Of a stretch of 64,000 nt of DNA, positions 43,746-52,433 are shown piece by piece. The notes under the pieces were generated by a model, which saw only the letters and a program-made list of their open reading frames with translations, was not told the origin of the DNA and ran no database searches. This DNA comes from Flavobacterium johnsoniae (lineage in GTDB: Bacteria > Bacteroidota > Bacteroidia > Flavobacteriales > Flavobacteriaceae), in NCBI RefSeq assembly GCF_001879205.1, contig NZ_MLFK01000002.1, positions 1 through 64,000 of the forward strand, in the 5' to 3' direction. Positions within the stretch are counted from its first letter, which is position 1, and every line of letters begins with the position of its first letter. The translations under genes were made by a program, and so were the position numbers.

Positions 43746-43768
43746 CGGCGAAAAAATTCATTTACCTA

Positions 43769-44815
43769 ATGAAAAGAAAAATACTTTTTCTTGGAGAATC
43801 TTACCGCGCCGATGCTATAACCTGGATGAAAGGACTGAAAGAATTTGGCGATTTTGAAATCATTACCTGGGAACTTCAAACATCAAATAATTACAGATTC
43901 AAACGAATTTTAGAATATTTCTTGGCTCCCGCTTCTATTCGAAAAACAATCCGAAAAGAAAAACCAGACATGGTAATTGCCGAAAGAACGACTAGTTATG
44001 GTTTTCTTGCTGCAATATCAGGCTCAAAAACTATCGCAATCGCACAGCAAGGCCGAACCGATTTATGGCCGGAGGAATCTAAATTGTATCCTTTTAAGAA
44101 ATTCATCCAAAAATACGCTTTCAAAAAAGCGCATTTAATTCACGCTTGGGGACCTGTTATGGCAATTCACATGAAAGCATCTGGAGTTGATATGGATAAA
44201 GTTCTAGTTCTCCCAAAAGGAATTGATTTGTCGCTTTTTACTTCTTCCATAAATAATTCAAACAAAATTGAAGCGATTGTAACACGCTCTTTAATGCCAG
44301 AATATCGACACGATTCTATTTTAAAAGCTTTTGCAATTTTACACCAAAAAGAAATTGATTTTTCTTTGACAATTGTTGGCGACGGAACGCGTTTGCAATT
44401 CCTAAAAGATTTGGCAAAAGAATTACAAATCGAAAATAAAGTGATATTTACAGGAAGAATTCCAAATACGGAACTCCCAAAATTATTACAGCAATCAAAT
44501 ATTTATATCAGCATGCCAATTACAGAAGGCGTTTCGGCATCTTTGTTTGAAGCAATGGCTTGTAATTGTTACCCTATAGTTTCTGAAATTCCAGGAAATC
44601 AAAGCTGGATTGCACATCGCGAAAACGGACAATTAATTGAAATTGACAACATTGAAATGCTGGCAAAAGAATTGATTTGGTCTTTTGAAAATCCTGAATC
44701 TAGAAACGAAGCAATTATCCGAAATAGAAAATTTGTGGAAGAAAATGCTAATTATAATATTAATATGAAAATTATTGCGGAGAAGTATCATGAGTTACTG
44801 GATTCTCTGCAATAG
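43769..44815 (+). CDS. GT4-like glycosyltransferase
   Basis: A glycosyltransferase of about 348 residues when started at the ATG at 43769; the longer reading from 43736 begins inside an inverted repeat and should be dropped. GT-B fold: the C-terminal donor domain has LTIVGDGTRLQFL, VIFTGRIPNTELPKLL and the EGVSASLFEAMACNCYPIVS segment with the conserved Glu that contacts the nucleotide sugar. The acceptor and sugar are unknown. It stands between DUF2461 and murB, without other surface-polysaccharide genes, and repeats lie on both sides. Confidence 0.85.
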   Translation: MKRKILFLGESYRADAITWMKGLKEFGDFEIITWELQTSNNYRFKRILEYFLAPASIRKTIRKEKPDMVIAERTTSYGFLAAISGSKTIAIAQQGRTDLWPEESKLYPFKKFIQKYAFKKAHLIHAWGPVMAIHMKASGVDMDKVLVLPKGIDLSLFTSSINNSNKIEAIVTRSLMPEYRHDSILKAFAILHQKEIDFSLTIVGDGTRLQFLKDLAKELQIENKVIFTGRIPNTELPKLLQQSNIYISMPITEGVSASLFEAMACNCYPIVSEIPGNQSWIAHRENGQLIEIDNIEMLAKELIWSFENPESRNEAIIRNRKFVEENANYNINMKIIAEKYHELLDSLQ

Positions 44816-44818
44816 TTT

Positions 44819-44898
44819 AACCGCAAAGAACACTACGTTTTTCTCAAAGTTCGCTAAGCTTTGCATTCATCGCGTAAAACTTTGCGAACTTTGCGGTT
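44819..44898. repeat. Inverted repeat of the CCGCAAAG type
   Basis: Arms AACCGCAAAG (44819-44828) and CTTTGCGGTT (44889-44898) enclose 60 nt with further GTTCGC and CTTTGCGAAC words. It fills the spacer before murB. The right arm overlaps the likely -33 region of the murB promoter. Confidence 0.7.
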
Positions 44899-44925
44899 AG
44901 AAAAAAATTATAATCCTTACTTTTG
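44890..44925 (+). promoter_or_regulatory. Candidate murB promoter
   Basis: TTTG at 44890-44893 and TACTTTTG at 44918-44925 (consensus TAnnTTTG) are 24 nt apart, slightly long. The start codon is at 44952. The -33 part lies in the arm of the inverted repeat. Confidence 0.5.
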
Positions 44926-44951
44926 AACTCAGATTTAAAAGCCTTTTATTT

Positions 44952-45965
44952 ATGGAAATCCAATCCAATTTTTCTTTAAAAAACTACAATACTTTTGGCA
45001 TTGAAGCCAGTGCTAAAAAATTCGTTGCCGTTCATTCAATTTCCGAATTGAAAACTATTTTGTCAACAAACAAAAACGAGAAAAAATTTATTTTAGGCGG
45101 CGGAAGCAATATGCTTTTGACTAAAGATATTGATGCTCTGGTAATTCATATTGATTTAAAAGGTAAAAAAACAATTAAAGAAGATGAAGATTTTGTCTGG
45201 GTTGAAAGTCAGGCCGGAGAAACCTGGCACGATTTCGTTCTTTATACTATTGACAATAATTTTGGAGGATTAGAAAATATGTCGCTGATTCCGGGAAATG
45301 TGGGTACAACTCCAGTTCAAAATATTGGCGCTTACGGAACTGAGATTAAAGACACTTTTGTTTCTTGCGAAGCGATGGATATCGAAACTCAGGAAATGAA
45401 AACTTTTACTAATGCTGAATGTAATTTTGGCTATCGCGAAAGCATTTTCAAACATGAAGCAAAAGACCAATATATTATTACGTCGGTTGTTTTTAAACTA
45501 ACGAAACGCAATCATAAAATCAATACTTCTTACGGAGATATTTTGGCAGAATTAGCGAAAAATAATATTACTGAACCAACTCTAAAAGATGTCAGTAATG
45601 CTGTAATCGCTATCAGACAAAGTAAATTACCAGATCCGAAAGAATTAGGAAACAGCGGTAGTTTCTTTAAAAATCCTATTTTACTAAAATCTGATTTCGA
45701 GAAAATTCATCAAAAATTCCCTGAAATGAAATTTTACGAAGTTTCAGAAACCGAAGTAAAAGTTCCAGCTGGGTGGTTAATCGAGCAGGCCGGTTTTAAA
45801 GGAAAACGTTTTGGCGATGCCGGAGTTCATAAAAATCAGGCTTTGGTTCTGGTGAATTATGGAAATGCAACTGGCCAGGAAATTTTAGCTGTTTCAAAAG
45901 AGGTTCAGAAAACTGTTTTTGACATGTTTGGAATCCATATTGAAGCTGAAGTTAATGTGATTTAA
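44952..45965 (+). CDS. murB: UDP-N-acetylenolpyruvoylglucosamine reductase
   Basis: MurB reduces UDP-GlcNAc-enolpyruvate to UDP-MurNAc with NADPH and FAD in peptidoglycan precursor synthesis. The N-terminal LKNYNTFGIEA, the FAD loop LGGGSNMLL, MSLIPGNVGTTPVQNIGAYG and the catalytic Ser in GNSGSFFKNP are present, with the C-terminal HIEAEVNVI. The length (337) suits the type I form. It has no cell-wall cluster around it, and a candidate promoter lies in front. Confidence 0.95.
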   Translation: MEIQSNFSLKNYNTFGIEASAKKFVAVHSISELKTILSTNKNEKKFILGGGSNMLLTKDIDALVIHIDLKGKKTIKEDEDFVWVESQAGETWHDFVLYTIDNNFGGLENMSLIPGNVGTTPVQNIGAYGTEIKDTFVSCEAMDIETQEMKTFTNAECNFGYRESIFKHEAKDQYIITSVVFKLTKRNHKINTSYGDILAELAKNNITEPTLKDVSNAVIAIRQSKLPDPKELGNSGSFFKNPILLKSDFEKIHQKFPEMKFYEVSETEVKVPAGWLIEQAGFKGKRFGDAGVHKNQALVLVNYGNATGQEILAVSKEVQKTVFDMFGIHIEAEVNVI

Positions 45966-45982
45966 AACACGATTTACAAGAA

Positions 45983-46060
45983 TTATTATTTCTGTCAGAC
46001 TGAGCGAAATCGAAGTCCTTTTACACTGAAAAACATCTAGATTCCGTTCGATGTAACATA
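45983..46060. repeat. REP-like sequence with a CTGAGCGAA core
   Basis: The spacer before the GNAT gene contains TGTCAGACTGAGCGAAATCG followed by AAGTCC, a sequence type often seen as a dispersed repeat in many bacterial genomes. A partner with partial complementarity (GATTCCGTTCGATG) follows at about 46030. No coding function is seen. Confidence 0.5.
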
Positions 46061-46090
46061 GCAATAAGAATGATCTTTATACGGTAAAAA

Positions 46091-46549
46091 ATGAGCGAGA
46101 ATATTTTGATTCAAAAAGCTGATCCAAACGATGAAAAAGTTCTGACAATTCTCGAAGAATTGTCTTCAAATCTTTACCTTCGTTTTGGAAGTGATGGAAA
46201 GAATTCTTTTCAGGATTGGCAAAACGACAATTTAAATTTTGTATTTGTTACAGCTGTAATCAACAATGAAATTGCAGGTTGCGGCGCCATCAGGCCGATT
46301 GATGAAAATATTGGAGAAGTAAAACGAATGTATTCAAAATTTCCAGGCAGGAAAATCGGAAAAACAATTCTGGCTTTTTTAGAAAATAAAGCAAAAGAAA
46401 TTGGGTACAAAGAATTGGTTTTAGAAACAAGAGTAAAAAATCAAGAAGCTGTTCTTTTTTATCAAAAGCAAAATTATAACGTAATTCCGAATTACGGAAA
46501 ATATATAGATAGACCAGAAGCTATTTGTCTTGGAAAATCTTTGATATAA
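46091..46549 (+). CDS. GNAT family N-acetyltransferase
   Basis: A 152-residue GNAT enzyme. The acetyl-CoA loop is in MYSKFPGRKIGKTILAFLE (motif A, with R-K-I-G-K), and the tail has VKNQEAVLFYQKQNYNV as motif B. The substrate is unknown; it could be an amine or an N-terminal amino group. It lies 13 bp before a PaiB-like gene, the pairing of the B. subtilis paiA-paiB locus, where PaiA is a polyamine acetyltransferase. It is only loosely PaiA-like, so polyamine specificity is a guess. Confidence 0.8.
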   Translation: MSENILIQKADPNDEKVLTILEELSSNLYLRFGSDGKNSFQDWQNDNLNFVFVTAVINNEIAGCGAIRPIDENIGEVKRMYSKFPGRKIGKTILAFLENKAKEIGYKELVLETRVKNQEAVLFYQKQNYNVIPNYGKYIDRPEAICLGKSLI

Positions 46550-46562
46550 AATCACATTTATA

Positions 46563-47177
46563 ATGTACACACCAGAATTATACAAAAACGAAGATCCGGA
46601 ATCGATAAGAACTTTTTTGAAAGAAAATAGTTTTGGAATCCTGATTAACCAGACAAACGGAAAGTTATGCGCAACACATATTCCGATAGAATTAGGAATT
46701 ACTGCCGAGGGAAAAGAAATTTTAGAAGGTCATATCTCTAAACTGAATCCGCAGGCTGAAGGTTTTGCCGAAAATGATCAGGTTTTGGCTGTTTTTACTG
46801 GCCCGCATAGTTATATTTCATCTTCCTGGTATGATCATGAAAATGTGCCAACATGGAATTATATAGCCGTACATGTTTACGGAAGAATTAAAATTGTCGA
46901 TTATGACACTTCGGTAGAACAACTTAAAAAACTGGTAGATAAATACGAAGCTAATTCTGAGAATCCTGTTCGAGTTGAAAATTTATCAGCAAAAACAATG
47001 CGTGAAGCCAGAGGGATTTTTGGTTTTGAAATCGAAATTGATGAAATTCAGGCCACAAAAAAACTCTCTCAAAACCGCGATGATCACAATTACCAAAATA
47101 TAATTTCGGAATTACAAAAAACCGAAAACCCTCAGTCTATTGCTGTTGCAAAAGAAATGTCAAAATGCCGAAAGTAA
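46563..47177 (+). CDS. PaiB-like FMN-binding protein
   Basis: A 204-residue member of the PaiB family (FMN-binding negative transcriptional regulator). The split-barrel flavin fold starts at MYTPELYKNEDPESIRTFLKE, and GPHSYISSSWYDHENVPTWNYIAVHVYG is the diagnostic core. The family was named from B. subtilis PaiB, though flavin-reductase-like activity is more plausible from the fold. Coupled with the upstream GNAT gene as one transcription unit. Confidence 0.85.
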   Translation: MYTPELYKNEDPESIRTFLKENSFGILINQTNGKLCATHIPIELGITAEGKEILEGHISKLNPQAEGFAENDQVLAVFTGPHSYISSSWYDHENVPTWNYIAVHVYGRIKIVDYDTSVEQLKKLVDKYEANSENPVRVENLSAKTMREARGIFGFEIEIDEIQATKKLSQNRDDHNYQNIISELQKTENPQSIAVAKEMSKCRK

Positions 47178-47192
47178 ATTGGCATTAAACAT

Positions 47193-47222
47193 TGAAAATT
47201 AGTAATTCATAACTACCTTTGT
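47193..47222 (+). promoter_or_regulatory. Candidate promoter of the GT2-sigma operon
   Basis: TTG at 47193-47195, a 19-nt spacer, and TACCTTTG at 47215-47222 (consensus TAnnTTTG). This matches the spacing reported for Flavobacterium promoters. The start codon at 47262 follows 40 bp later. Confidence 0.65.
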
Positions 47223-47261
47223 TCTCGCAAAAATTCAAGTATTAACAGACATTAAAATCAT

Positions 47262-48368
47262 ATGCTTATTACTTTATTTTACTTTTTTATTGCTATTGTT
47301 TTTATTCAACTTTTCTACTATTTAGGAATTTTTGGAAAGTTTGCTTTTGCCAAACCTCAAGAGATTACACAAAAAAACATTCCTGTTTCGGTAATTGTCT
47401 GCGCAAAAAATGAAGAAGAAAATGTAAAGAAATTTATACCGCTTTTGGCAGAACAAAATTATCCTGATTTTGAAATTGTTCTTATTGATGACGCTTCCAG
47501 CGATGAAACTTTGGAAGTTTTTGAAGAATTTGAAAAACAATATCCAAACATACGTCTGGTTAAAGTTGAAAATAACGAAGCCTTCTGGGGAAATAAAAAA
47601 TACGCTTTAACTTTAGGAATCAAAGCCGCAAAAAAAGATTATTTATTATTTACTGATGCAGATTGTTATCCTACTTCAAAAGACTGGATTACTGCAATGA
47701 CTTCTCAATTTACGATGAACAAAACAATTGTTCTGGGCTACGGCGGATATGAAAAAAGAGAACGTTCTTTCTTAAATAAAATAATTCGTTTTGAAACAGT
47801 TTTAACTGCTGTTCAATATTTTTCATGGGCCAGAGCCGGATTTCCGTATATGGGAGTCGGACGTAATTTAGCTTATAAAAAAGAGGAGTTTTTTAATGTA
47901 AACGGTTTTATTAATCATATTCAGGTTCGTTCAGGCGACGATGATTTATTTATAAATGAAGCCGCAAACAAATCGAATACTACCATATCGTATACTCCGG
48001 AAAGTTTTACTTATTCTAAACCTAAAGAATCTTTTAAAGATTGGTTTACCCAAAAAAGAAGACATATTTCTACAGCAGAACATTATAAGTTTTTTGATAA
48101 ATTTCAATTGGGACTTTTTTTCTGCTCACAATTATTTTTCTTTTTAACAGTTATTATTTTACTGGCTTTTCAATTTGAATGGATTGCTGTAGTCGCAATT
48201 TTAGCAACACGCTATACTGTAGCTTGGACTGTAGTTGGATTTTCTGCAGGGAAATTAAAAGAAAATGATCTTAAAATTTGGTTTCCTGTTATAGAAATTG
48301 CGCTTATATTAACGCAAATTAATATCTTTATAACTAATATCTTTTCAAAACCTGTATATTGGAAATAA
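47262..48368 (+). CDS. Membrane GT2 glycosyltransferase
   Basis: A 368-residue family 2 glycosyltransferase. One membrane span at the N terminus (~1-24) precedes a GT-A domain: SVIVCAKNEEENVKKFIPLL, VLIDDASSDETLEVF, LFTDADCYPTSKDW (the DxD-like acidic site) and SGDDDLFINEAA. Two or three membrane spans (~285-368) end the protein. The WFTQKRRHI segment is the QxxRW-like motif of processive-type enzymes. The product is probably a lipid-linked or secreted sugar. Its last 10 bases overlap the next gene. Confidence 0.88.
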   Translation: MLITLFYFFIAIVFIQLFYYLGIFGKFAFAKPQEITQKNIPVSVIVCAKNEEENVKKFIPLLAEQNYPDFEIVLIDDASSDETLEVFEEFEKQYPNIRLVKVENNEAFWGNKKYALTLGIKAAKKDYLLFTDADCYPTSKDWITAMTSQFTMNKTIVLGYGGYEKRERSFLNKIIRFETVLTAVQYFSWARAGFPYMGVGRNLAYKKEEFFNVNGFINHIQVRSGDDDLFINEAANKSNTTISYTPESFTYSKPKESFKDWFTQKRRHISTAEHYKFFDKFQLGLFFCSQLFFFLTVIILLAFQFEWIAVVAILATRYTVAWTVVGFSAGKLKENDLKIWFPVIEIALILTQINIFITNIFSKPVYWK

Positions 48369-48910
48369 ATTCTAAAATAGAAAAAGCAAAAAAAGGTGAC
48401 CAAGTCGCCTTTACTTTTTTATTAGATTATTACTGGAATGAAGTTTATGGCTTTATGCTTAAACGCACAGAAAACGAAACTACAGCCGAAGATATTACCA
48501 TTGAAACTTTTTCGAAAGCATTTGACAAAATAGCTTCTTATAACCCCGAATTTCAGTTTAATACCTGGCTGATTGCTATTGCAAAAAACGTGTACATTGA
48601 TTTATTACGTAAAAAGAAAACCAGTCTTTTTATAGAAATAACCGACACTGAAGACCAACAGGCATATAATATTGCCGACACTACTCCCTCTGCAGAAGAT
48701 GCTTTAATTAAAGAGCAGAACCTTTCCCGCCTGCTTTTATGCATCAAAGAATTAAAACCCCATTATCAGGAAGTAATACAGCTTCGCTATTTTCAGGAAA
48801 TGTCTTATCAGGAAATTGCAGCTAAAATTGATGAGCCTTTAAGCAATGTAAAAGTAAAATTATTACGTGCTAAAAAATTATTAGCCGAAATCATCAATCG
48901 TAATAGATAA
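48359..48910 (+). CDS. Sigma-70 family RNA polymerase sigma factor (ECF-like)
   Basis: A 183-residue ECF-type sigma factor with region 2 (~20-90, including TENETTAEDITIETFSKAF and FNTWLIAIAKNVYIDLLRKK) and region 4 (~125-178, with YQEVIQLRYFQEMSYQEIA). The start is a TTG at 48359, inside the last codons of the glycosyltransferase gene; no ATG gives a full domain. An 11-bp overlap region implies translational coupling. No anti-sigma gene follows in the window; the next gene is a TonB-like protein. Its regulon is unknown. Confidence 0.85.
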   Translation: MEINSKIEKAKKGDQVAFTFLLDYYWNEVYGFMLKRTENETTAEDITIETFSKAFDKIASYNPEFQFNTWLIAIAKNVYIDLLRKKKTSLFIEITDTEDQQAYNIADTTPSAEDALIKEQNLSRLLLCIKELKPHYQEVIQLRYFQEMSYQEIAAKIDEPLSNVKVKLLRAKKLLAEIINRNR

Positions 48911-49064
48911 TTTATTATCTTTAAGAAAAGAATACGATATAATCATATTTTATCTTAAAAAACTTATTATTCACACACTAAAACAACAACTTCTACGTTG
49001 TTTGCTAAAACCAATTCTCTTTCGCGTATGATTTAAAGTTACTTAACCTTAAAACCCAAAAATC

Positions 49065-49892
49065 ATGTCTAAATTAAGCATCTATGAAAACAAGTGGACC
49101 GATCTTGTTTTCGAAAACAAAAACAAAGAGTACGGAGCGTACCAACTTCGCCAGGAAAATCCTAAAACAACCGTTACAGCACTGTTTATAGCATTGTTAT
49201 TAATAACGGCCTTCGGAAGTGTATCGATGCTGATTAATAAATTTAGTACGCATGATCCCGTAGAAACTGAGCCAGTAATTTATGACCCAACTATAACGGT
49301 TGTGGACATAGATACAAAGGTAAAACCTCCAACAGCTGAGCCTATTACTCCTCCTGTTCAAGAGGCAGCTGCAGCGGCACCAATAACAGCTGCTCAGCTT
49401 ACAAATCCTGTAGTAACACGTACCGAAGAAGCTGTTGTCGAAATTGCCACAAACACACAAAACACTCCTGTTGTAGAAAACACAACCGGGACTGGAACTG
49501 CTACAAATGTACTGCCTTCAAATGGCGGTGGCGGCGGAACAGCAACAACTGAAGTAATTCCTTCTAATGAACCTGTAAATTCAGGAATATTAGACAAACT
49601 TCCGGAATTTCCAGGCGGTATTAATAAGTTTTATACTTATGTAGGCAACAATTTTACTAAACCAGATTTGGATGCCGAAAGAACTTTAAGAGTTTACGTT
49701 TCGTTTGTAATTGAAAAAGACGGTACAATGACTGACATTGTAGTTAAAAACGATCCAGGTTTTGGAATGGGAAAAGAAGCAATTAGAGTTTTAAAATCAC
49801 TAAAAACAAAATGGACTCCCGGAATATTAGACGGGAAAGCAGTTAGAACTGCTTACAATCTTCCAATAACAATAAAAACAGAAGCTGAATAA
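49065..49892 (+). CDS. TonB-like energy transducer
   Basis: A 275-residue TonB family protein. A short cytosolic region (WTDLVFENKNKEYGAYQLRQ) precedes one membrane span (~36-57), a Pro/Thr/Val-rich periplasmic spacer (~75-170), and a C-terminal TonB domain (~185-273) with LRVYVSFVIEKDGTMTDIVV. It links the proton-motive force to outer-membrane transporters such as SusC, although this genome should carry several TonBs, so a special partner is not implied. A strong terminator follows it. Confidence 0.9.
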   Translation: MSKLSIYENKWTDLVFENKNKEYGAYQLRQENPKTTVTALFIALLLITAFGSVSMLINKFSTHDPVETEPVIYDPTITVVDIDTKVKPPTAEPITPPVQEAAAAAPITAAQLTNPVVTRTEEAVVEIATNTQNTPVVENTTGTGTATNVLPSNGGGGGTATTEVIPSNEPVNSGILDKLPEFPGGINKFYTYVGNNFTKPDLDAERTLRVYVSFVIEKDGTMTDIVVKNDPGFGMGKEAIRVLKSLKTKWTPGILDGKAVRTAYNLPITIKTEAE

Positions 49893-49900
49893 AAGAAGAA

Positions 49901-49927
49901 AGCAGAACTTAGGTTCTGCTTTTTTTA
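49901..49927 (+). terminator. Intrinsic terminator after the TonB-like gene
   Basis: Stem AGCAGAAC (49901-49908) and GTTCTGCT (49913-49920) with loop TTAG, followed by seven T. It begins 8 bp after the stop codon. Confidence 0.9.
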
Positions 49928-49986
49928 TGTCTTAATTAATCTTATATCTTTATAAAGAAATTATTTTTCCATTAATTAACACATAA

Positions 49987-50718
49987 ATGCCATTCACTTT
50001 TTCTCATCCTGCCATAGTTTTACCTTTAAAATATTTACCAAAAAAATGGTTTTCATTTACTGGTCTTATTATTGGCAGTATGACACCTGATTTTGAATAT
50101 TTCATCAGAATGAAAGTTCAAAGTAATTACAGTCATACTATTGCCGGAATACTCTGGTTTGATTTACCGCTGGCTTTACTTCTTTCTTTTATTTTTCACA
50201 ACATCGTAAGAAATCAATTGTTTGAAAATCTACCCAATTGTATTAAGTCAAGATTTCAGCCTTTTATCACATTTAATTGGAATACTTATTTTATACAAAA
50301 CTGGATTGTCGTACTAATTTCAATTCTTATCGGAACAGCTTCTCATTTATTCTGGGATAGCTTCACTCATGACCATGGTTATTTTGTAAATCACATTCCC
50401 GAACTGAAAGAGCCAATCTTAATATTTGAAAAAAAAGTTCCGTTATTAAAATTAGCGCAGCATTTTAGCTCTTTAATAGGAGCCGCAATTATTTTATTTT
50501 CAATTTCGAAACTTCCAAAAAGCAATATTCTCAAAAATTCAACAAACAAAAATTATTGGTTTTCAGTTTTATCATTATCAATAATAATCTTTAGTTTTCG
50601 TTTTACAATTGGACTTACAATAAAAGAATATGGGCATATCGTCGTTTCTGCAATATCTTCATTTTTATTTGCTTTAATATTGATTCCGCTTCTTTTTAAA
50701 TTTAAAAGTGATAGTTAA
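49987..50718 (+). CDS. DUF4184 family membrane protein
   Basis: A 243-residue integral membrane protein with about six spans. The N terminus MPFTFSHPAIVLPL and the SMTPDFEYF, GTASHLFWDSFTHDHGYF motifs are typical of DUF4184 proteins. The conserved His and Asp residues resemble those of metal-dependent membrane hydrolases, but no activity is known to me. It stands alone after the terminator of the TonB-like gene. Confidence 0.8.
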   Translation: MPFTFSHPAIVLPLKYLPKKWFSFTGLIIGSMTPDFEYFIRMKVQSNYSHTIAGILWFDLPLALLLSFIFHNIVRNQLFENLPNCIKSRFQPFITFNWNTYFIQNWIVVLISILIGTASHLFWDSFTHDHGYFVNHIPELKEPILIFEKKVPLLKLAQHFSSLIGAAIILFSISKLPKSNILKNSTNKNYWFSVLSLSIIIFSFRFTIGLTIKEYGHIVVSAISSFLFALILIPLLFKFKSDS

Positions 50719-50786
50719 AATTAACAAAATCAATTACTTTTACATTCATTAAAAACAAAAGCATTTAATTACTAAAAACATTAAAA

Positions 50787-51167
50787 ATGGGAATATTTTC
50801 AGCTCTTATGGGCAATGCAGGAACTGTAAGCCAAGAAGATTTACTTAAAAAATACGGTCAGTTATTGACTGACAATGAACAAATTGAAATGGGTTTTAAA
50901 CTAATCCGCGACACTTTCATTTTTACTAACAAAAGACTAATTCTGGTTGATGTGCAAGGATTAACAGGAAGTAAAACAGAATATAAATCGATTGCTTACA
51001 AAAGCATAACACGTTTCAGTGTCGAAACTGCAGGAACTTTTGATCTTGACGCTGAATTAAAAATCTGGGTTTCGAGCGAAATAAATCCAAGTATTGTAAA
51101 GCAATTTAATAAATCTGTAAATGTATATGATGTTCAAAAAGTTTTGGCACATCACGTTTTAGGTTAA
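50787..51167 (+). CDS. Bacterial PH-domain protein
   Basis: A 126-residue cytosolic protein with the bacterial pleckstrin-homology fold (PF08000 type). The core is FKLIRDTFIFTNKRLILVDVQGLTGSKTEYKSIAYKSITRFSVETAGTFD, with the TNKRLI motif of the family. Its role is unknown; such proteins may bind membranes or stress ligands. It is followed by a bidirectional terminator shared with the M48 gene. Confidence 0.85.
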   Translation: MGIFSALMGNAGTVSQEDLLKKYGQLLTDNEQIEMGFKLIRDTFIFTNKRLILVDVQGLTGSKTEYKSIAYKSITRFSVETAGTFDLDAELKIWVSSEINPSIVKQFNKSVNVYDVQKVLAHHVLG

Positions 51168-51180
51168 TTTAAAAGAATAA

Positions 51181-51216
51181 AAAAAAGCGGGCAAATCTAA
51201 ATTCACCCGCTTTTTT
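51181..51216. terminator. Bidirectional terminator between the PH-domain and M48 genes
   Basis: Arms AAAAAAGCGGG (51181-51191) and CCCGCTTTTTT (51206-51216) with a 14-nt loop. It serves the two convergent genes, 13 bp after the PH-domain stop and 12 bp before the M48 stop. Confidence 0.9.
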
Positions 51217-51227
51217 ATTTATAAAGA

Positions 51228-52103
51228 CTATTTTTTCTTTGTAGTCGTAGTTTTCTTTGTAGTTGCAGCTTTTTTTGTTGTTGTCGCTTTTGGAACTGTA
51301 TTGTCAATTTTTTGCTGCACGTATGGTTTATACAAACCATCTTTTTCTGCTCTTGCTCTGGCATCATCAGCTCTTTTCTTAGAATCAGGATGTGAACTCA
51401 TCATTTGATCTATAAAAGAAGCTTCTGCACCTTCGCTCATTTTGGCCAGAATTCTAAACGCAGATTCTTCAGCGTTAACATTGTATCCGTTTTTCTTCAA
51501 GAAGTTATAGGAGTAAACATCTGCTTCTGTTTCTTGTTTACGGCTGTGTTTACTATCAATTAAAGCGCTTCCTATTTTCCCTAACTGACTGTCTGTTACT
51601 GCCGAAATTTTAGTCGATTGTGAAGCTGCGCCATCAATTAAAGCTTCTTTTTGGTACGCAGCGCGCATTGCATCTCTTGAATCATTATTGGCAACGTGGC
51701 CAATTTCATGCCCAATTACTGCCAGCAGTTCATTATCATCCATGATATCCATTAAGCCTGAATATACACGCACACTTCCATCGGCTGTCGCAAAAGCATT
51801 TACTTCTTTTACTTTGTAAACTTTATAGTTTAAAGTAAAACCATCACCTGCTGTATGTTTTCCAAAGACCCTATTTAATCTTAAAGTGTAGCCATCAGTT
51901 GGACCTGCCACTTCATTTTCAGTATCTAATTTCGCCACGGCTTCTTTTGAAAGCGCTACCGCATCGGCATTTGTTAAAGTAAAAGCTGTTACACCTTTTT
52001 GAACCGCTCCTATCGCTTTTTCCCCAAAATTAATCTGTGCATTCATTTTTGTAAAACCAAAAGCGGTAAACAAAACTCCTAATACGATAAATTTCTTTTT
52101 CAT
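51228..52103 (-). CDS. M48 family zinc metalloprotease
   Basis: A 291-residue exported protease. Signal peptide 1-22 (ending MNAQ). The zinc site is HEIGHVANND (~130-139), with the third ligand Glu in the later ETEADVYSYNF. It is a periplasmic protease like those of the BepA/LoiP group and acts in outer-membrane protein quality control. The C-terminal end (from about residue 268) is a Lys/Thr/Ala repeat, PKATTTKKAATTKKTTTTKK, a low-complexity basic tail whose use is unknown. Confidence 0.85.
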   Translation of the reverse strand: MKKKFIVLGVLFTAFGFTKMNAQINFGEKAIGAVQKGVTAFTLTNADAVALSKEAVAKLDTENEVAGPTDGYTLRLNRVFGKHTAGDGFTLNYKVYKVKEVNAFATADGSVRVYSGLMDIMDDNELLAVIGHEIGHVANNDSRDAMRAAYQKEALIDGAASQSTKISAVTDSQLGKIGSALIDSKHSRKQETEADVYSYNFLKKNGYNVNAEESAFRILAKMSEGAEASFIDQMMSSHPDSKKRADDARARAEKDGLYKPYVQQKIDNTVPKATTTKKAATTKKTTTTKKK

Positions 52104-52433
52104 CTTTAAATAATATTACAATTTAACACCAAATGTATTACAATTAAAACTTCAAAATAAGCTCTTATAGGTTTATTTTTTAACAATTAAAGATATAAAA
52201 ATTAAATGAGTAATAATCAGGCGATCATTGTAATTAGTATTAAAAATTCTAACAAACAAAAAGAAATCCTATTTTAAATTGATTTTGATAATCAAAACCC
52301 AGTATTTTAACTTCTTAACCAAACAATTCACAATAGGTTTTATTAAGAACTAATCTTTTAATCATCAAAATAAGCTTTAAACAAATCCTCAAATAAACAA
52401 CATTCCGTATCTTTGTATTCTGATTTATGATAT
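52104..52433. other. 330-bp divergent intergenic region with no gene
   Basis: Very AT-rich. A candidate -7 box for the M48 gene (minus strand TACATTTG, 52130-52137) lies near its start, and TATCTTTG at 52408-52415 suits the lipA gene. I see no hairpin, repeat or coding frame in the middle. Confidence 0.55.
52408..52415 (+). promoter_or_regulatory. Candidate -7 promoter box of lipA
   Basis: TATCTTTG matches the TAnnTTTG consensus and lies 18 bp before the lipA start codon. A -33 TTG at the usual distance is not visible. Confidence 0.45.

Noticed and set aside
43736..43768. Upstream start of the GT4-like gene
   Set aside because: The ATG at 43769 opens the normal N-terminal strand, while the longer start falls in an arm of an inverted repeat.
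42875..44898. Insertion sequence or integron remnants
   Set aside because: No transposase or integrase fragment and no target duplication are visible; only palindromic repeats occur.
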